A model generated the notes under the pieces. That model had not been told where the DNA came from and did no database searches. It was given only the letters and a program-made list of their open reading frames with translations. From assembly GCA_900468535.1 (NCBI GenBank), contig UBTY01000014.1:34510-98509 (forward strand): a stretch of DNA of 64,000 nt, read 5' to 3'. This document shows positions 43,869 to 51,648 of the stretch, piece by piece (the stretch's first letter is position 1; each line of letters opens with the position of its first letter). The position numbers and the translations under genes were made by a program. Source of the stretch: Hyphomicrobiales bacterium (GTDB lineage: Bacteria; Pseudomonadota; Alphaproteobacteria; Rhizobiales; Rhizobiaceae).

Positions 43869-44900
43869 GTGTCGAATTCCACGCCCGCAACCATAGAAGA
43901 CGTCGCTCGGATCGCCGAGGTTTCGATCGCGACGGTATCCCGGGCGATCCATACGCCGGAGAAGGTCGCCAACTCCACGCGCCTGAAGGTCAATCAAGCA
44001 ATCGCCATCACCGGCTATACGACGAACGCCATGGCCCGCAGCCTTAGGCTTGGCCGGTCGAACATGATTCTGGTGGTCGCCCCCGATATCGGCGACCCGA
44101 ACTTTTCCAACATTCTCGTCGGCCTTGAGAACGAGGCCCGCGCCCATGGCTACGGCATCCTGATCGGCCATACGCAGAACGATGCGCAGCGTGGCCTCGA
44201 ATATCTGAAGTTCCTGAATTCAAATCAGGCCGCGGGGCTAATCCTCTTCACCGGCATCCTGCCCTTCGGCCATCAGACGATGACCGCCCGCCTGCCGCCG
44301 AGCGTCGGCGTCTTCGAACCGGTTTTCAATGGCGGCATCCCCTATGTCGGCGTCGATGATGTCGAGGGCGCCAGAAAAGCCGTCGACCTGCTGCTGGCCG
44401 AGGGACACCGCAAGATCGCCTTCATCGGTGACAGCAGAACACGCCTCGCCTATAGCCGGCGACGGCAAGGCTATGACGAAGGGCTCGATGCGGCCGGCGT
44501 CCCGCCCGACATGCGCATCGTGCTCGAAGGTGACGGTACGCTGGAAAGCGGCCGCCACGCGGTCGAACAGCTTTTCATGCGCGACACGCTGCCGACTGCC
44601 TTCATGTGCGTGAACGACCAGACGGCCATCGGCGTGATGATCGGCCTTGGCGCCCGCGGCTACGATATCCCGACCGACTTCTCGGTGACGGGCTTCGACG
44701 ACGTGCCGCAGGCCGTCTTCATGTCGCCACCGCTGACCACCATCCGCCAGCCGCGCACCGCGATCGGCAAGCAGGCCATGGCGCTTCTGCTGGAATTCCT
44801 GTCTGACGGCCAGCCCGCCGAGACAGAAATCCTGCTGCGGCCGGATCTCGTGGTGCGCAATTCTGTCGGCGCCCCGTCGCGACGCTGGAGCAAGCGCTAG
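43869..44900 (+). CDS. LacI-family transcriptional regulator of the sugar ABC operon
   Basis: A 343-residue repressor. The N-terminal helix-turn-helix is ATIEDVARIAEVSIATVSRAIH, followed by the hinge helix NAMARSLRLGRSN. The C-terminal effector domain looks like a periplasmic sugar-binding protein (MILVVAPDIGDPNFSNILVG, FMCVNDQTAIGVM). The start is GTG at 43869 with GGCAGGAC upstream. It is divergent from the CUT2 operon and next to two matching operator palindromes, so it is the likely local regulator, responding to the imported sugar. Confidence 0.92.
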   Translation: MSNSTPATIEDVARIAEVSIATVSRAIHTPEKVANSTRLKVNQAIAITGYTTNAMARSLRLGRSNMILVVAPDIGDPNFSNILVGLENEARAHGYGILIGHTQNDAQRGLEYLKFLNSNQAAGLILFTGILPFGHQTMTARLPPSVGVFEPVFNGGIPYVGVDDVEGARKAVDLLLAEGHRKIAFIGDSRTRLAYSRRRQGYDEGLDAAGVPPDMRIVLEGDGTLESGRHAVEQLFMRDTLPTAFMCVNDQTAIGVMIGLGARGYDIPTDFSVTGFDDVPQAVFMSPPLTTIRQPRTAIGKQAMALLLEFLSDGQPAETEILLRPDLVVRNSVGAPSRRWSKR

Positions 44901-45060
44901 CCGTTGCCTGTCCCATTTCAATCAGAACGCCGTTCAACGAATCTCGACCTACCGCGCGTGAAGACCTAGTCGTGATTGTTTACGCGGGCCTCGCGGCAGG
45001 CAAGGCAGGTTTCGGCCTGGACTGATCTGCGGGTTTGCCGTCGATGAACCGGCTAAATCC
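44901..45060. other. intergenic region after the lacI-type gene
   Basis: About 160 bases with no gene, between the regulator and the 3' end of the P460-like pseudogene. No terminator hairpin with a T-run was found. Confidence 0.4.
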
Positions 45061-45380
45061 CTAGCCGCCCGAAGCGGCATACTTCTTCGAATCCTTCAGC
45101 TGCATCGTGTTTGCCGGCCGGGAATGGAAGCGTACCGTCGCGGTCGGCCCAGACGGCAATGTCATTACCGACGACGCCGCGAAGCTGGTTCAACGGCGCG
45201 CCTTCGAGCGCCGGCGCCATAAGCTCTCACTGTCGCTAGCTATCGGGGATAGAGACGCCGTAGATCGGAGAGACGGCACGTGCTGACGGCCGGTTCAGCA
45301 AGCGAACCGATCGCAAAGACTACGGACCCGACAGTGACGGTGGAGACGAGTAGCGTCGGCCTTCGGTTCACGGTTCTCAC
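45061..45380 (-). pseudogene. decayed cytochrome P460-family gene
   Basis: On the minus strand, pieces of a c-type cytochrome P460-like protein can be read in shifting frames. First comes a signal-peptide-like start (GTG at 45380, RTVNRRPTLLVSTVTVGSVV). Then SPIYGVSIPDS runs into a stop. Then, in another frame, comes ELMAPALEGAPLNQLRGVVG and the continuation NDIAVWADRDGTLPFPAGK. A deletion follows, then NTMQLKDSKKYAASGG and a stop at 45061. The heme-motif region and C-terminus are missing. The GTG overlaps the stop of the upstream hydrolase (GTGA), so it was once translated with it. The family call is from motif memory. Confidence 0.75.
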
Positions 45381-46426
45381 GAGAACCGGTCAGCATCGAT
45401 AATGGCCTGCGCGAAGGCAGCCGGGGCCTCCTGCGGCAGATTATGGCCGATGCCGCCGGTAATCGTTCGATGCTCGTATTTGCCGGTGAACTTCTTGGCG
45501 TATACGGCGGGATCCGGATGCGGGGCTCCGTTTGCATCGCCTTCCATCGTGATCGTCGGCACGTTGATATCCGGCAGCTTCGCAAGCTTGCGCTCCAGTG
45601 TATCGTACTTCTTCTCACCCTTGGCGAGATCGAGCCGCCAGCGATAGTTGTGGATCGTGATCGCGACATGATCCTCGTTTTCGAAAGCACGGGCCGTCCG
45701 ATCGAAGGTGGCATCGTCGAAATGCCATTGCGGCGAGGCGAGCTTCCATATCAGCTTTGCGAAATCGTGCCTGTTCGCATCATAGCCGGCGCGACCGCGT
45801 TCGGTGGCGAAGTAGAACTGGTACCACCAGGAAAGTTCTGCCTGCGGCGGCAGAGGCTTCTTGTTCGCCTCCTGGCTGCCGATCAGGTAACCGCTGACGG
45901 AGACCATGGCCTTGCAGCGTTCCGGCCAGAGTGCGGCCAGGATGTTCGCCGTGCGGCCACCCCAATCGTAGCCGCCGATGACTGCGCGTTCGATTTTGAG
46001 CGCATCCATGAAGTCGATGATGTCGACGGCAATCGCCGCCTGCTGGCCATTGCGCAGTGTCTTCGCCGACAGGAACCGCGTCGCCCCATAGCCGCGCAGG
46101 TAAGGGATCAGCACACGATAGCCCGCGTCGGCGAGAACGGGAGCGACGTCGACGAAGCTGTAGATGTCATAGGGCCAGCCATGCAGCAGCACGACGGCGG
46201 GACCGCTGGCGGGGCCAAGCTCCGCGTAGCCGATATCGAGAACGTCGGTCTTCACCTGCTTCAATGCCGGGAAGGATGTGTTCGTCCCCGGTTTCACGGA
46301 TGGAGACGCGGAATTGCCCGTTGCCGTCGTCTGTGCCTGCACGCCGCCTACCATGCCAACAGCCGCGGCTGCAAAAGCGGCCACGCCGAGGAAGCGACGG
46401 CGCTGATGATTGGTCTCGTTGGACAT
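45377..46426 (-). CDS. exported epoxide-hydrolase-like alpha/beta hydrolase
   Basis: A 349-residue protein. The N-terminus has a twin-arginine-type start (QRRRFLGVAAFAAAAVGM), so export in folded form is likely. The oxyanion motif HGWP is followed by the nucleophile elbow GGYDWGGR, where Asp replaces Ser, as in epoxide hydrolases and haloalkane dehalogenases. GHNLPQEAP supplies the catalytic His, and PTITMEGDAN is a candidate acid region. The substrate is unknown. The pseudogene downstream starts inside its stop codon, pointing to a former two-gene operon with a secreted cytochrome. Confidence 0.87.
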   Translation of the reverse strand: MSNETNHQRRRFLGVAAFAAAAVGMVGGVQAQTTATGNSASPSVKPGTNTSFPALKQVKTDVLDIGYAELGPASGPAVVLLHGWPYDIYSFVDVAPVLADAGYRVLIPYLRGYGATRFLSAKTLRNGQQAAIAVDIIDFMDALKIERAVIGGYDWGGRTANILAALWPERCKAMVSVSGYLIGSQEANKKPLPPQAELSWWYQFYFATERGRAGYDANRHDFAKLIWKLASPQWHFDDATFDRTARAFENEDHVAITIHNYRWRLDLAKGEKKYDTLERKLAKLPDINVPTITMEGDANGAPHPDPAVYAKKFTGKYEHRTITGGIGHNLPQEAPAAFAQAIIDADRFS

Positions 46427-46520
46427 GGGTGCCTCTCGATTAACGGTTGTTTGTGGCGAACATGCTGGCGGTTGCAGATCATGCTAGGAAGAAAACTACC
46501 GTGTGGCCGGAGGAGCCGAC

Positions 46521-46559
46521 ATGCAACCGAGGTACAAGACGACCGATATGTTGGTATAA
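46521..46559 (+). other. 12-codon mini-ORF with strong ribosome-binding site
   Basis: ATG at 46521 opens MQPRYKTTDMLV and then TAA. GGAGGAG lies 6 bases upstream, an excellent site. It could be a leader peptide, a small-protein gene, or the remains of a truncated gene. No same-strand gene follows, so a leader role is not supported. Confidence 0.3.
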
Positions 46560-46580
46560 TACGGTCGCTATCGGCCGGTG

Positions 46581-47354
46581 CTACTCGACGAGCCCGAACA
46601 TCGGGCCAAAGCCGCCGTGCCAGGATGTGTCGTTGCGGCCGAGCGCGGGATTGTAGAGCCCGACACCCCGGCCGCCATCGAGAAACAGCGCATTCGGACA
46701 GCCCAGATGGTCGCGGAACAGGCGCGCGAAGTCGTGGAAATTCACCCGGTCTTCACTGATCGCGAAGCGCACCACGCCATCGCCGCAGATACCAACACCG
46801 CCGCGACGGGTCTTGTCTGTCGATCCGACGATGAAGATCGGGTTCAACTTGTTGTCGATGACGAGCATCGGGCCGGATTGCGTAGCGAGCCGGACATCGG
46901 GGCGACGCTTCAGGAATTCCTGGGTCGGAAGTATTCCCGCGGACGTCTCGTCGATGAAGAATACGCCATTCGGCTTCTTGTAGAAGTTCGGCACCGGACC
47001 GTCGACCGGCCCATCGCTTCGCGCGGTGCTGGCTGGCCGCAATTCCCTGCCGTCTTCGACATAGAGCCCGATCGGTGAGAAATCGGGCAGATACATGCCG
47101 GCATTGACCGCAAACACCAAGCTTTGCCCGCTCTTCTTTATGGCCTCGGCGACGCCGGAGAAGTCACGATAGGGTTCTCCGTCAGCGTTCTTCCAGAACA
47201 AGCGGAGGTGGTCGCTTCCTTTCTCGACCGTGCAGACGACATAGGCCTCGTCTTCGAATGCATCCTGCACGCAAGGCTCTGCGGCGGCAGCACCGGCAAA
47301 CGTCGCTACGGCCAAAGTCATGGCTGCGACAAGCATACCCTGTCCGACGTCCAT
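46581..47354 (-). CDS. secreted DUF2233 / phosphodiester glycosidase-type protein
   Basis: A 257-residue exported protein with an Ala-rich signal peptide (MLVAAMTLAVATFAGAAAAE, after a short start). The mature part has AVNAGMYLPDFSPIGLYVED, GVFFIDE, ATQSGPMLVIDNKLN and CPNALFLDGGRGVGLYNP. These are the typical strand-and-Gly motifs of the NAGPA-like domain that cleaves N-acetylglucosamine phosphodiesters. Its role in this organism is unknown. The ATG at 47354 is chosen; a GTG lies directly before it. Confidence 0.85.
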   Translation of the reverse strand: MDVGQGMLVAAMTLAVATFAGAAAAEPCVQDAFEDEAYVVCTVEKGSDHLRLFWKNADGEPYRDFSGVAEAIKKSGQSLVFAVNAGMYLPDFSPIGLYVEDGRELRPASTARSDGPVDGPVPNFYKKPNGVFFIDETSAGILPTQEFLKRRPDVRLATQSGPMLVIDNKLNPIFIVGSTDKTRRGGVGICGDGVVRFAISEDRVNFHDFARLFRDHLGCPNALFLDGGRGVGLYNPALGRNDTSWHGGFGPMFGLVE

Positions 47355-47441
47355 CACAGCCCTTTCCTTGAGATTGCCAGCACCCCAATACCAGCGATCG
47401 CGCTTCCACCAAACATGGAAACGGCATCACCCTCAATCAAC

Positions 47442-47472
47442 AAAAAGGCCGGGAAACCTTCGCTCCCCGGCC
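47442..47472 (-). terminator. terminator of the xylose operon
   Basis: Stem GGCCGGG / CCCGGCC at 47447-47472 with a 12-base loop, followed in the minus direction by TTTTTG. It lies 25 bases after the xylA stop. Confidence 0.85.
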
Positions 47473-47496
47473 CTCTCCTCCACAATCAACCGCCGA

Positions 47497-48807
47497 TCAG
47501 ACGTAACGGTTGACGATGTTTTCGAGCAGTTCCTGCTTGCCGGACTTCGGCTGCGGATTGATGTCCTTGGCTTCGACCCACTCGGCGATCTGCTCGAGCG
47601 AGTATTCGCCGCGGGCGAGCTTCTGGCCCTCAGCCGAATCCCAGCCGGCATAACGGGCGTTGAGCGGACCAGACAGAGCCTTGTCCTCGATCATCTTGGC
47701 AGCAGCCTTGAGACCACGGGCGCAGGCATCCATGCCGCCGATGTGGCCGATCAGCAGATCTTCCGCATCGAGCGACTGGCGGCGCAGCTTGGCGTCGAAG
47801 TTGGTGCCACCGGTGGTGAAGCCGCCGCCCTGCAGAACCTGGTAGTAGGCAAGCGCCATCTCAGGAACGTTGTTCGGGAACTGGTCGGTATCCCAGCCGG
47901 ACTGGTAGTCGTTGCGGTTCATGTCGATTGAGCCGAAGACGCCGAGCGCGTTGGCGAGCGCCAGTTCGTGCTCGAAGGAGTGGCCGGCGAGGATCGCATG
48001 GCCCTGCTCGATGTTGAGCTTCACTTCGTTTTCGAGGCCATGCTGCTTCAGGAAGCCGTAGACCGTCGCGACGTCGTAGTCGTACTGGTGCTTGGTCGGC
48101 TCTTGCGGCTTCGGCTCGATGAGGATCGTGCCCTTGAAGCCGATCTTGTGCTTGTACTCGACGACGAGGTTGAGGAAGCGGCCGAGATGGTCGAGTTCCT
48201 TCTTGAGGTCGGTGTTGAGCAGCGTTTCATAGCCTTCGCGGCCGCCCCAGAGAACGTAGTTGGCGCCGCCGAGCTTCATCGTGGCGTCCATGCAGGTCTT
48301 AACCGTCGCGGCCGAGTAGGCGAAAACATCGGGATCCGGGTTGGTGGCGGCGCCCGACATGAAGCGGCGGTTGGAGAAGAGGTTCGCCGTGCCCCACAGC
48401 AGCTTGACGCCTGATGCGGCCTGCTTCTCGGCAAAGTAGTCGACGATCTCGTTCAGGTTCTTGGTGTTCTCGGCGAAGTTCTTGCCTTCGGGGCGCACGT
48501 CGGCGTCATGGAAGCAGTAGAACGGTGCATCGAGGATCTGGAAGAGTTCGAACGCGACGTCGGCCTTCAGTTTCGCAGCCTTCATCGAGTCTTCGAACCA
48601 GGGGCGCAGGAAGGTGCGTCCGCCGAAGGGATCGCCGCCCTCCCAGGCAAACGTGTGCCAGTAGGCGACGGCAAAGCGCAGATGGTCTTCCAGGCGCTTG
48701 CCGAGAACGACTTCGTCCTTGTTGTAGTGGCGGAAGGCGAGCGGATTGGTGCTCTCAGGGCCTTCGTACTTGATCTTCTGGATGTCGCCGAAAAATCCGG
48801 TGCTCAT
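47497..48807 (-). CDS. xylA: xylose isomerase
   Basis: Converts D-xylose to D-xylulose, and D-glucose to D-fructose in vitro. It is a class II enzyme of 436 residues. The catalytic segment [10 protein letters not shown] places His at residue 100. Metal ligands lie in [35 protein letters not shown] and [20 protein letters not shown]. The gene is last in lacI-xylB-xylA; a 131-bp composite repeat separates it from xylB. GGAGGAAA precedes the ATG. No separate -10/-35 pair was found for it. Confidence 0.97.
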   Translation of the reverse strand: MSTGFFGDIQKIKYEGPESTNPLAFRHYNKDEVVLGKRLEDHLRFAVAYWHTFAWEGGDPFGGRTFLRPWFEDSMKAAKLKADVAFELFQILDAPFYCFHDADVRPEGKNFAENTKNLNEIVDYFAEKQAASGVKLLWGTANLFSNRRFMSGAATNPDPDVFAYSAATVKTCMDATMKLGGANYVLWGGREGYETLLNTDLKKELDHLGRFLNLVVEYKHKIGFKGTILIEPKPQEPTKHQYDYDVATVYGFLKQHGLENEVKLNIEQGHAILAGHSFEHELALANALGVFGSIDMNRNDYQSGWDTDQFPNNVPEMALAYYQVLQGGGFTTGGTNFDAKLRRQSLDAEDLLIGHIGGMDACARGLKAAAKMIEDKALSGPLNARYAGWDSAEGQKLARGEYSLEQIAEWVEAKDINPQPKSGKQELLENIVNRYV

Positions 48808-48843
48808 GTGTGTTTCCTCCTATGGAACGTTTGCAACTGTCAA

Positions 48844-48974
48844 AGTCCCCCTCTGCCTGCCGGCATCTCCCCCACAAGGGGGGAGAACACTAGTGGCATC
48901 GCCCTGCCCTATCGATGGAGCCGAGCTTGGGGCAACGAAGCCCCTCCCCCTTGTGGGGAGGGGTTGGGGAGGGG
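48844..48974. repeat. composite dispersed repeat between xylB and xylA
   Basis: The same two modules as at 36751-36851: a first module at 48844-48887 (CTGCCTGCCGGCATCTCCC, then CCCACAAGGGGGGAG) and the main palindrome plus GGGGAGGGGTTGGGGAGGGG tract at 48939-48974. The space between the modules is longer here (about 51 bases against 23). It sits inside the operon, between two co-directional genes. Confidence 0.93.
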
Positions 48975-49002
48975 TCTTCCGACCTCTCCCGGTATTTAAG
49001 CC

Positions 49003-50457
49003 TCAGTGCTGCAGCGATTTGATCGCCGGGTAGAGAGCGCGGTAGCGCTTGTAGGCATCTTCGTAGGCGCCGGAGAGCGCCGCCACGGGCTCGATCGTGC
49101 CAGCAGTCTTCGGCGGCGTGCAGACGGCAACCGGATCGGCACCTGTTGCCGCGATCAAGCCGAGGCGTGCTGCGCCGAATGCCGCGCCGAAGTCGCCATC
49201 AGCAGGCAGGTCGACGGGAACACCGAGCGCGGTTGCGATCGAGGCAAGCCAGTAGCGCGAGCGCGAACCACCGCCGATTGCCGTGACGCGGGAAATATCC
49301 GTGCCAGCAGAGCGCAGCGCTTCCAGATTGTCACGGATGGCGAAGGACACGCCTTCGAGCACCGCCTGGGTCAGCACGACGCGGCTGCTCTCATGCTCGA
49401 GACCGATGAACGCGCCGCGAATGACGGCATCGTTGTGCGGCGTACGCTCGCCGGAGAGATAGGGAAGGAAGGTGACGCCTGATGGTGCCTTCAATGTTTC
49501 GCCGAGTTCGGTGGTCAGATCCGCCGCCGACTTTCCGGTCACGCTGGAATGCCAGTTCAGCGCGTCCGTCGCGGAAAGGATGACACCCATCTGATGCCAG
49601 GTGTTGGGCAGCGCGTGGCAGAAGGCGTGCACGGCACTCTCCGGCTTCGGCAGATAGGCGGCATTGGCCGCAAACAGAACACCCGAGGTGCCGAGCGACA
49701 CGAAGGCCGCTCCGTGGCTGACGGTACCCATGCCGCAAGCCGAAGCGGCGTTGTCGCCGGCGCCGCCGGCAACGACGACGCTTCCTGTGATGCCCCATTG
49801 GCCGGCCAGCTCGCCGCGCAGCTTGCCGCCCTGCTCCGTGCCTTCGATCAGGCGAGGCATCTGCTTTTCATCAAGACCGGTCGCCGCAAGCAGCTCCGAA
49901 GACCATTTGCGCTTGCCGGTATCGAGCCAGGACGTGCCGGCCGAATCCGACATCTCGGAGATGTGCTCGCCGGTCAGCCAGAGACGCAGGTAGTCCTTCG
50001 GCAGCAGCACCTTGGCGACCTTGGCGAAGATCTCGGGCTCATGCTTGGCGACCCAGGCAAGCTTCGGCGCAGTGAAGCCGGGGAAAACGATGTTGCCGGT
50101 CAGTTTACGGAAGCGCGGATCGGAATCCAGGGCAGCCGCTTCGACATAGGAGCGCGTATCGTTCCAGAGAATGCAGGGACGCATCACCTTGTCGTCGGCA
50201 TCGAGCAGCGTCGCGCCATGCATCTGGCCGGAAAGGCCGATGCCCTTCACAGCAGCCAGCTCCTTCGGATGTTTTGCCTTCAGGCCCGCAACCGCTTCTT
50301 CCGTCGCGCGGATCCAGTGCGACGGCTCCTGCTCCGACCAGCCGGAATGCGGGCGCGAAACGTCGAGCGAACCATTGGCCGAACCGATGATCTTCTGATC
50401 GCCGTCGATCAGCATGGCTTTGACGCCGGAGGTTCCGAGATCGAGACCCAGATACAT
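49003..50457 (-). CDS. xylB: xylulokinase
   Basis: Phosphorylates D-xylulose to xylulose-5-phosphate. A 484-residue FGGY-family kinase. The N-terminal phosphate-1 motif is YLGLDLGTSGVKAMLID. GLSGQMHGATLLD is the sugar-binding Asp segment. GGAGDNAASACGMG carries the catalytic Asp, and AIGGGSRSRYWLASIATALG is the C-terminal FGGY signature region. The ATG follows AAAGGGAGAAACAC. The regulator gene ends 18 bases upstream, so lacI-xylB is one transcript. Confidence 0.96.
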   Translation of the reverse strand: MYLGLDLGTSGVKAMLIDGDQKIIGSANGSLDVSRPHSGWSEQEPSHWIRATEEAVAGLKAKHPKELAAVKGIGLSGQMHGATLLDADDKVMRPCILWNDTRSYVEAAALDSDPRFRKLTGNIVFPGFTAPKLAWVAKHEPEIFAKVAKVLLPKDYLRLWLTGEHISEMSDSAGTSWLDTGKRKWSSELLAATGLDEKQMPRLIEGTEQGGKLRGELAGQWGITGSVVVAGGAGDNAASACGMGTVSHGAAFVSLGTSGVLFAANAAYLPKPESAVHAFCHALPNTWHQMGVILSATDALNWHSSVTGKSAADLTTELGETLKAPSGVTFLPYLSGERTPHNDAVIRGAFIGLEHESSRVVLTQAVLEGVSFAIRDNLEALRSAGTDISRVTAIGGGSRSRYWLASIATALGVPVDLPADGDFGAAFGAARLGLIAATGADPVAVCTPPKTAGTIEPVAALSGAYEDAYKRYRALYPAIKSLQH

Positions 50458-50475
50458 GTGTTTCTCCCTTTGCCG

Positions 50476-51501
50476 TTACGGCAGATTGTCTTTTAGAAAA
50501 ATGTCGAGGCGGATGCGCTCCTGCGCCTCGATGACGGCAAGCCCGTCCGCCTTCGCCTTGAGGACGCGGATGGCGCTACGCACCTCGTGGCCCGCATCCT
50601 GGTTCAGAATTGCGTCAATCGTGCCGTCAAGCAGCGCGGCGCGGGTATGGGTCGTCAGCTCATGGGCAATGACCGTGAGCGACCGATCGACCGCCTTTTC
50701 CTTCAACGCCCGGATCAGACCGCGATTACCGGCGCCGAGACTGTAAACCCCGACGATGCCGCTTTTCTTCGACAGCGCGTCCGCCACCAGCATATGCGCC
50801 ATATCAGGATCGTCGCGGCCTTCGATCACAGGCAGAATGGAGAGCGATGGAAACTCAGCCGCGATGACGGCAGCAAAGCCCTCGAGGCGTTCGCGATGGT
50901 CGCGCACCAGCATCGAGCCCGCAAGCACGGCGATCTCGCCCTTGGCGCCGCCGAGGAAGCGCCCGAGCAGCCGCGCAGCCGTGCGCCCGGCCGCAATGTT
51001 GTCGACGCCGGCATAGTGATGGCGCTGCGAGCCGGTGAGATCCGAAACCAGCGTCACGACAGGAATGCCGTCCTGCACCAGACGGTCGACGGCATCTCGC
51101 ACGGCAGGCGCATCGGTCGCGACAAGCGCGATTCCCGAAGGCCGTTCATCGCAAAGCTCGTCCAATATCTGCACGAGCGCACCGGGATCGAACGCCGGCA
51201 CTTCGACCGTTCTGATGTTCGTTCGCTCCACCGACGAGCGCGCAACGGCAGCACGCACCTCGTCGTTCAGCCCATGCATGAAGGAGTTGTCGCTGGCCGG
51301 CAGGATGAAGACGAATGAGTAGGTCCGCCCCTTCGCGAGGTTGGCGGCAGCAACATCCCTGACATAGCCGATCTCGCGGATGGCCTTCTCGACCTTTTCG
51401 CGCGTGACGTGGCGCACGCCCGGCCGCTGGTTCAAAACCCGGTCGACCGTCGCCAGACTGACACCTGCCGCAGCAGCGATATCGTGGACTGTTGGCCTCA
51501 T
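50476..51501 (-). CDS. LacI-family regulator of the xylose operon
   Basis: A 341-residue repressor. The helix-turn-helix is TVHDIAAAAGVSLATVDRVL, with the hinge helix VRDVAAANLAKGR. The sugar-binding-protein-like C-terminus has SFVFILPASDNSFMHGL and YAGVDNIAAGRTAARLLG. It is the first gene of the operon, so it probably regulates its own message along with xylB and xylA, with xylose or a derivative as inducer. GGAGGAGAG sits next to the ATG at 51501. The open frame reaches 51531 but has no better start. Confidence 0.9.
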   Translation of the reverse strand: MRPTVHDIAAAAGVSLATVDRVLNQRPGVRHVTREKVEKAIREIGYVRDVAAANLAKGRTYSFVFILPASDNSFMHGLNDEVRAAVARSSVERTNIRTVEVPAFDPGALVQILDELCDERPSGIALVATDAPAVRDAVDRLVQDGIPVVTLVSDLTGSQRHHYAGVDNIAAGRTAARLLGRFLGGAKGEIAVLAGSMLVRDHRERLEGFAAVIAAEFPSLSILPVIEGRDDPDMAHMLVADALSKKSGIVGVYSLGAGNRGLIRALKEKAVDRSLTVIAHELTTHTRAALLDGTIDAILNQDAGHEVRSAIRVLKAKADGLAVIEAQERIRLDIFLKDNLP

Positions 51502-51532
51502 CTCTCCTCCTGACGAGACCTTTAGCTCCAAA

Positions 51533-51552
51533 TTTGATGTACGTAAATCAAA
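51533..51552. promoter_or_regulatory. candidate operator of the xylose operon
   Basis: Inverted arms TTTGAT (51533-51538) and ATCAAA (51547-51552) lie 32 bases upstream of the lacI-type start, in an AT-rich stretch. A spacer of 8 bases (GTACGTAA) holds a central CG-containing core. This could be the binding site of the adjacent regulator. No second copy was found. Confidence 0.35.
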
Positions 51553-51598
51553 ATCTGCGGACGCTTCCGTTCACGTCAATAATCCACGCAAAAGCAAA

Positions 51599-51624
51599 GG
51601 CCGGCGCGGGATGTCCGGCCGGCC
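51599..51624 (-). terminator. terminator of the efflux-pump operon
   Basis: Stem GGCCGGC / GCCGGCC with a 12-base loop. In the minus direction TTTGCTTTTGC follows. It lies 25 bases after the emrB-type stop. Confidence 0.75.
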
Positions 51625-51648
51625 TCAAACTTGGCATTCAGGAGTGGA

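Noticed and set aside
48815..48843. TTGACA upstream of xylA as a separate promoter
   Set aside because: At the proper spacing of 17 bases the sequence is the ribosome-binding site GGAGGA, not a -10 box; the operon promoter upstream of the lacI-type gene is a better explanation.
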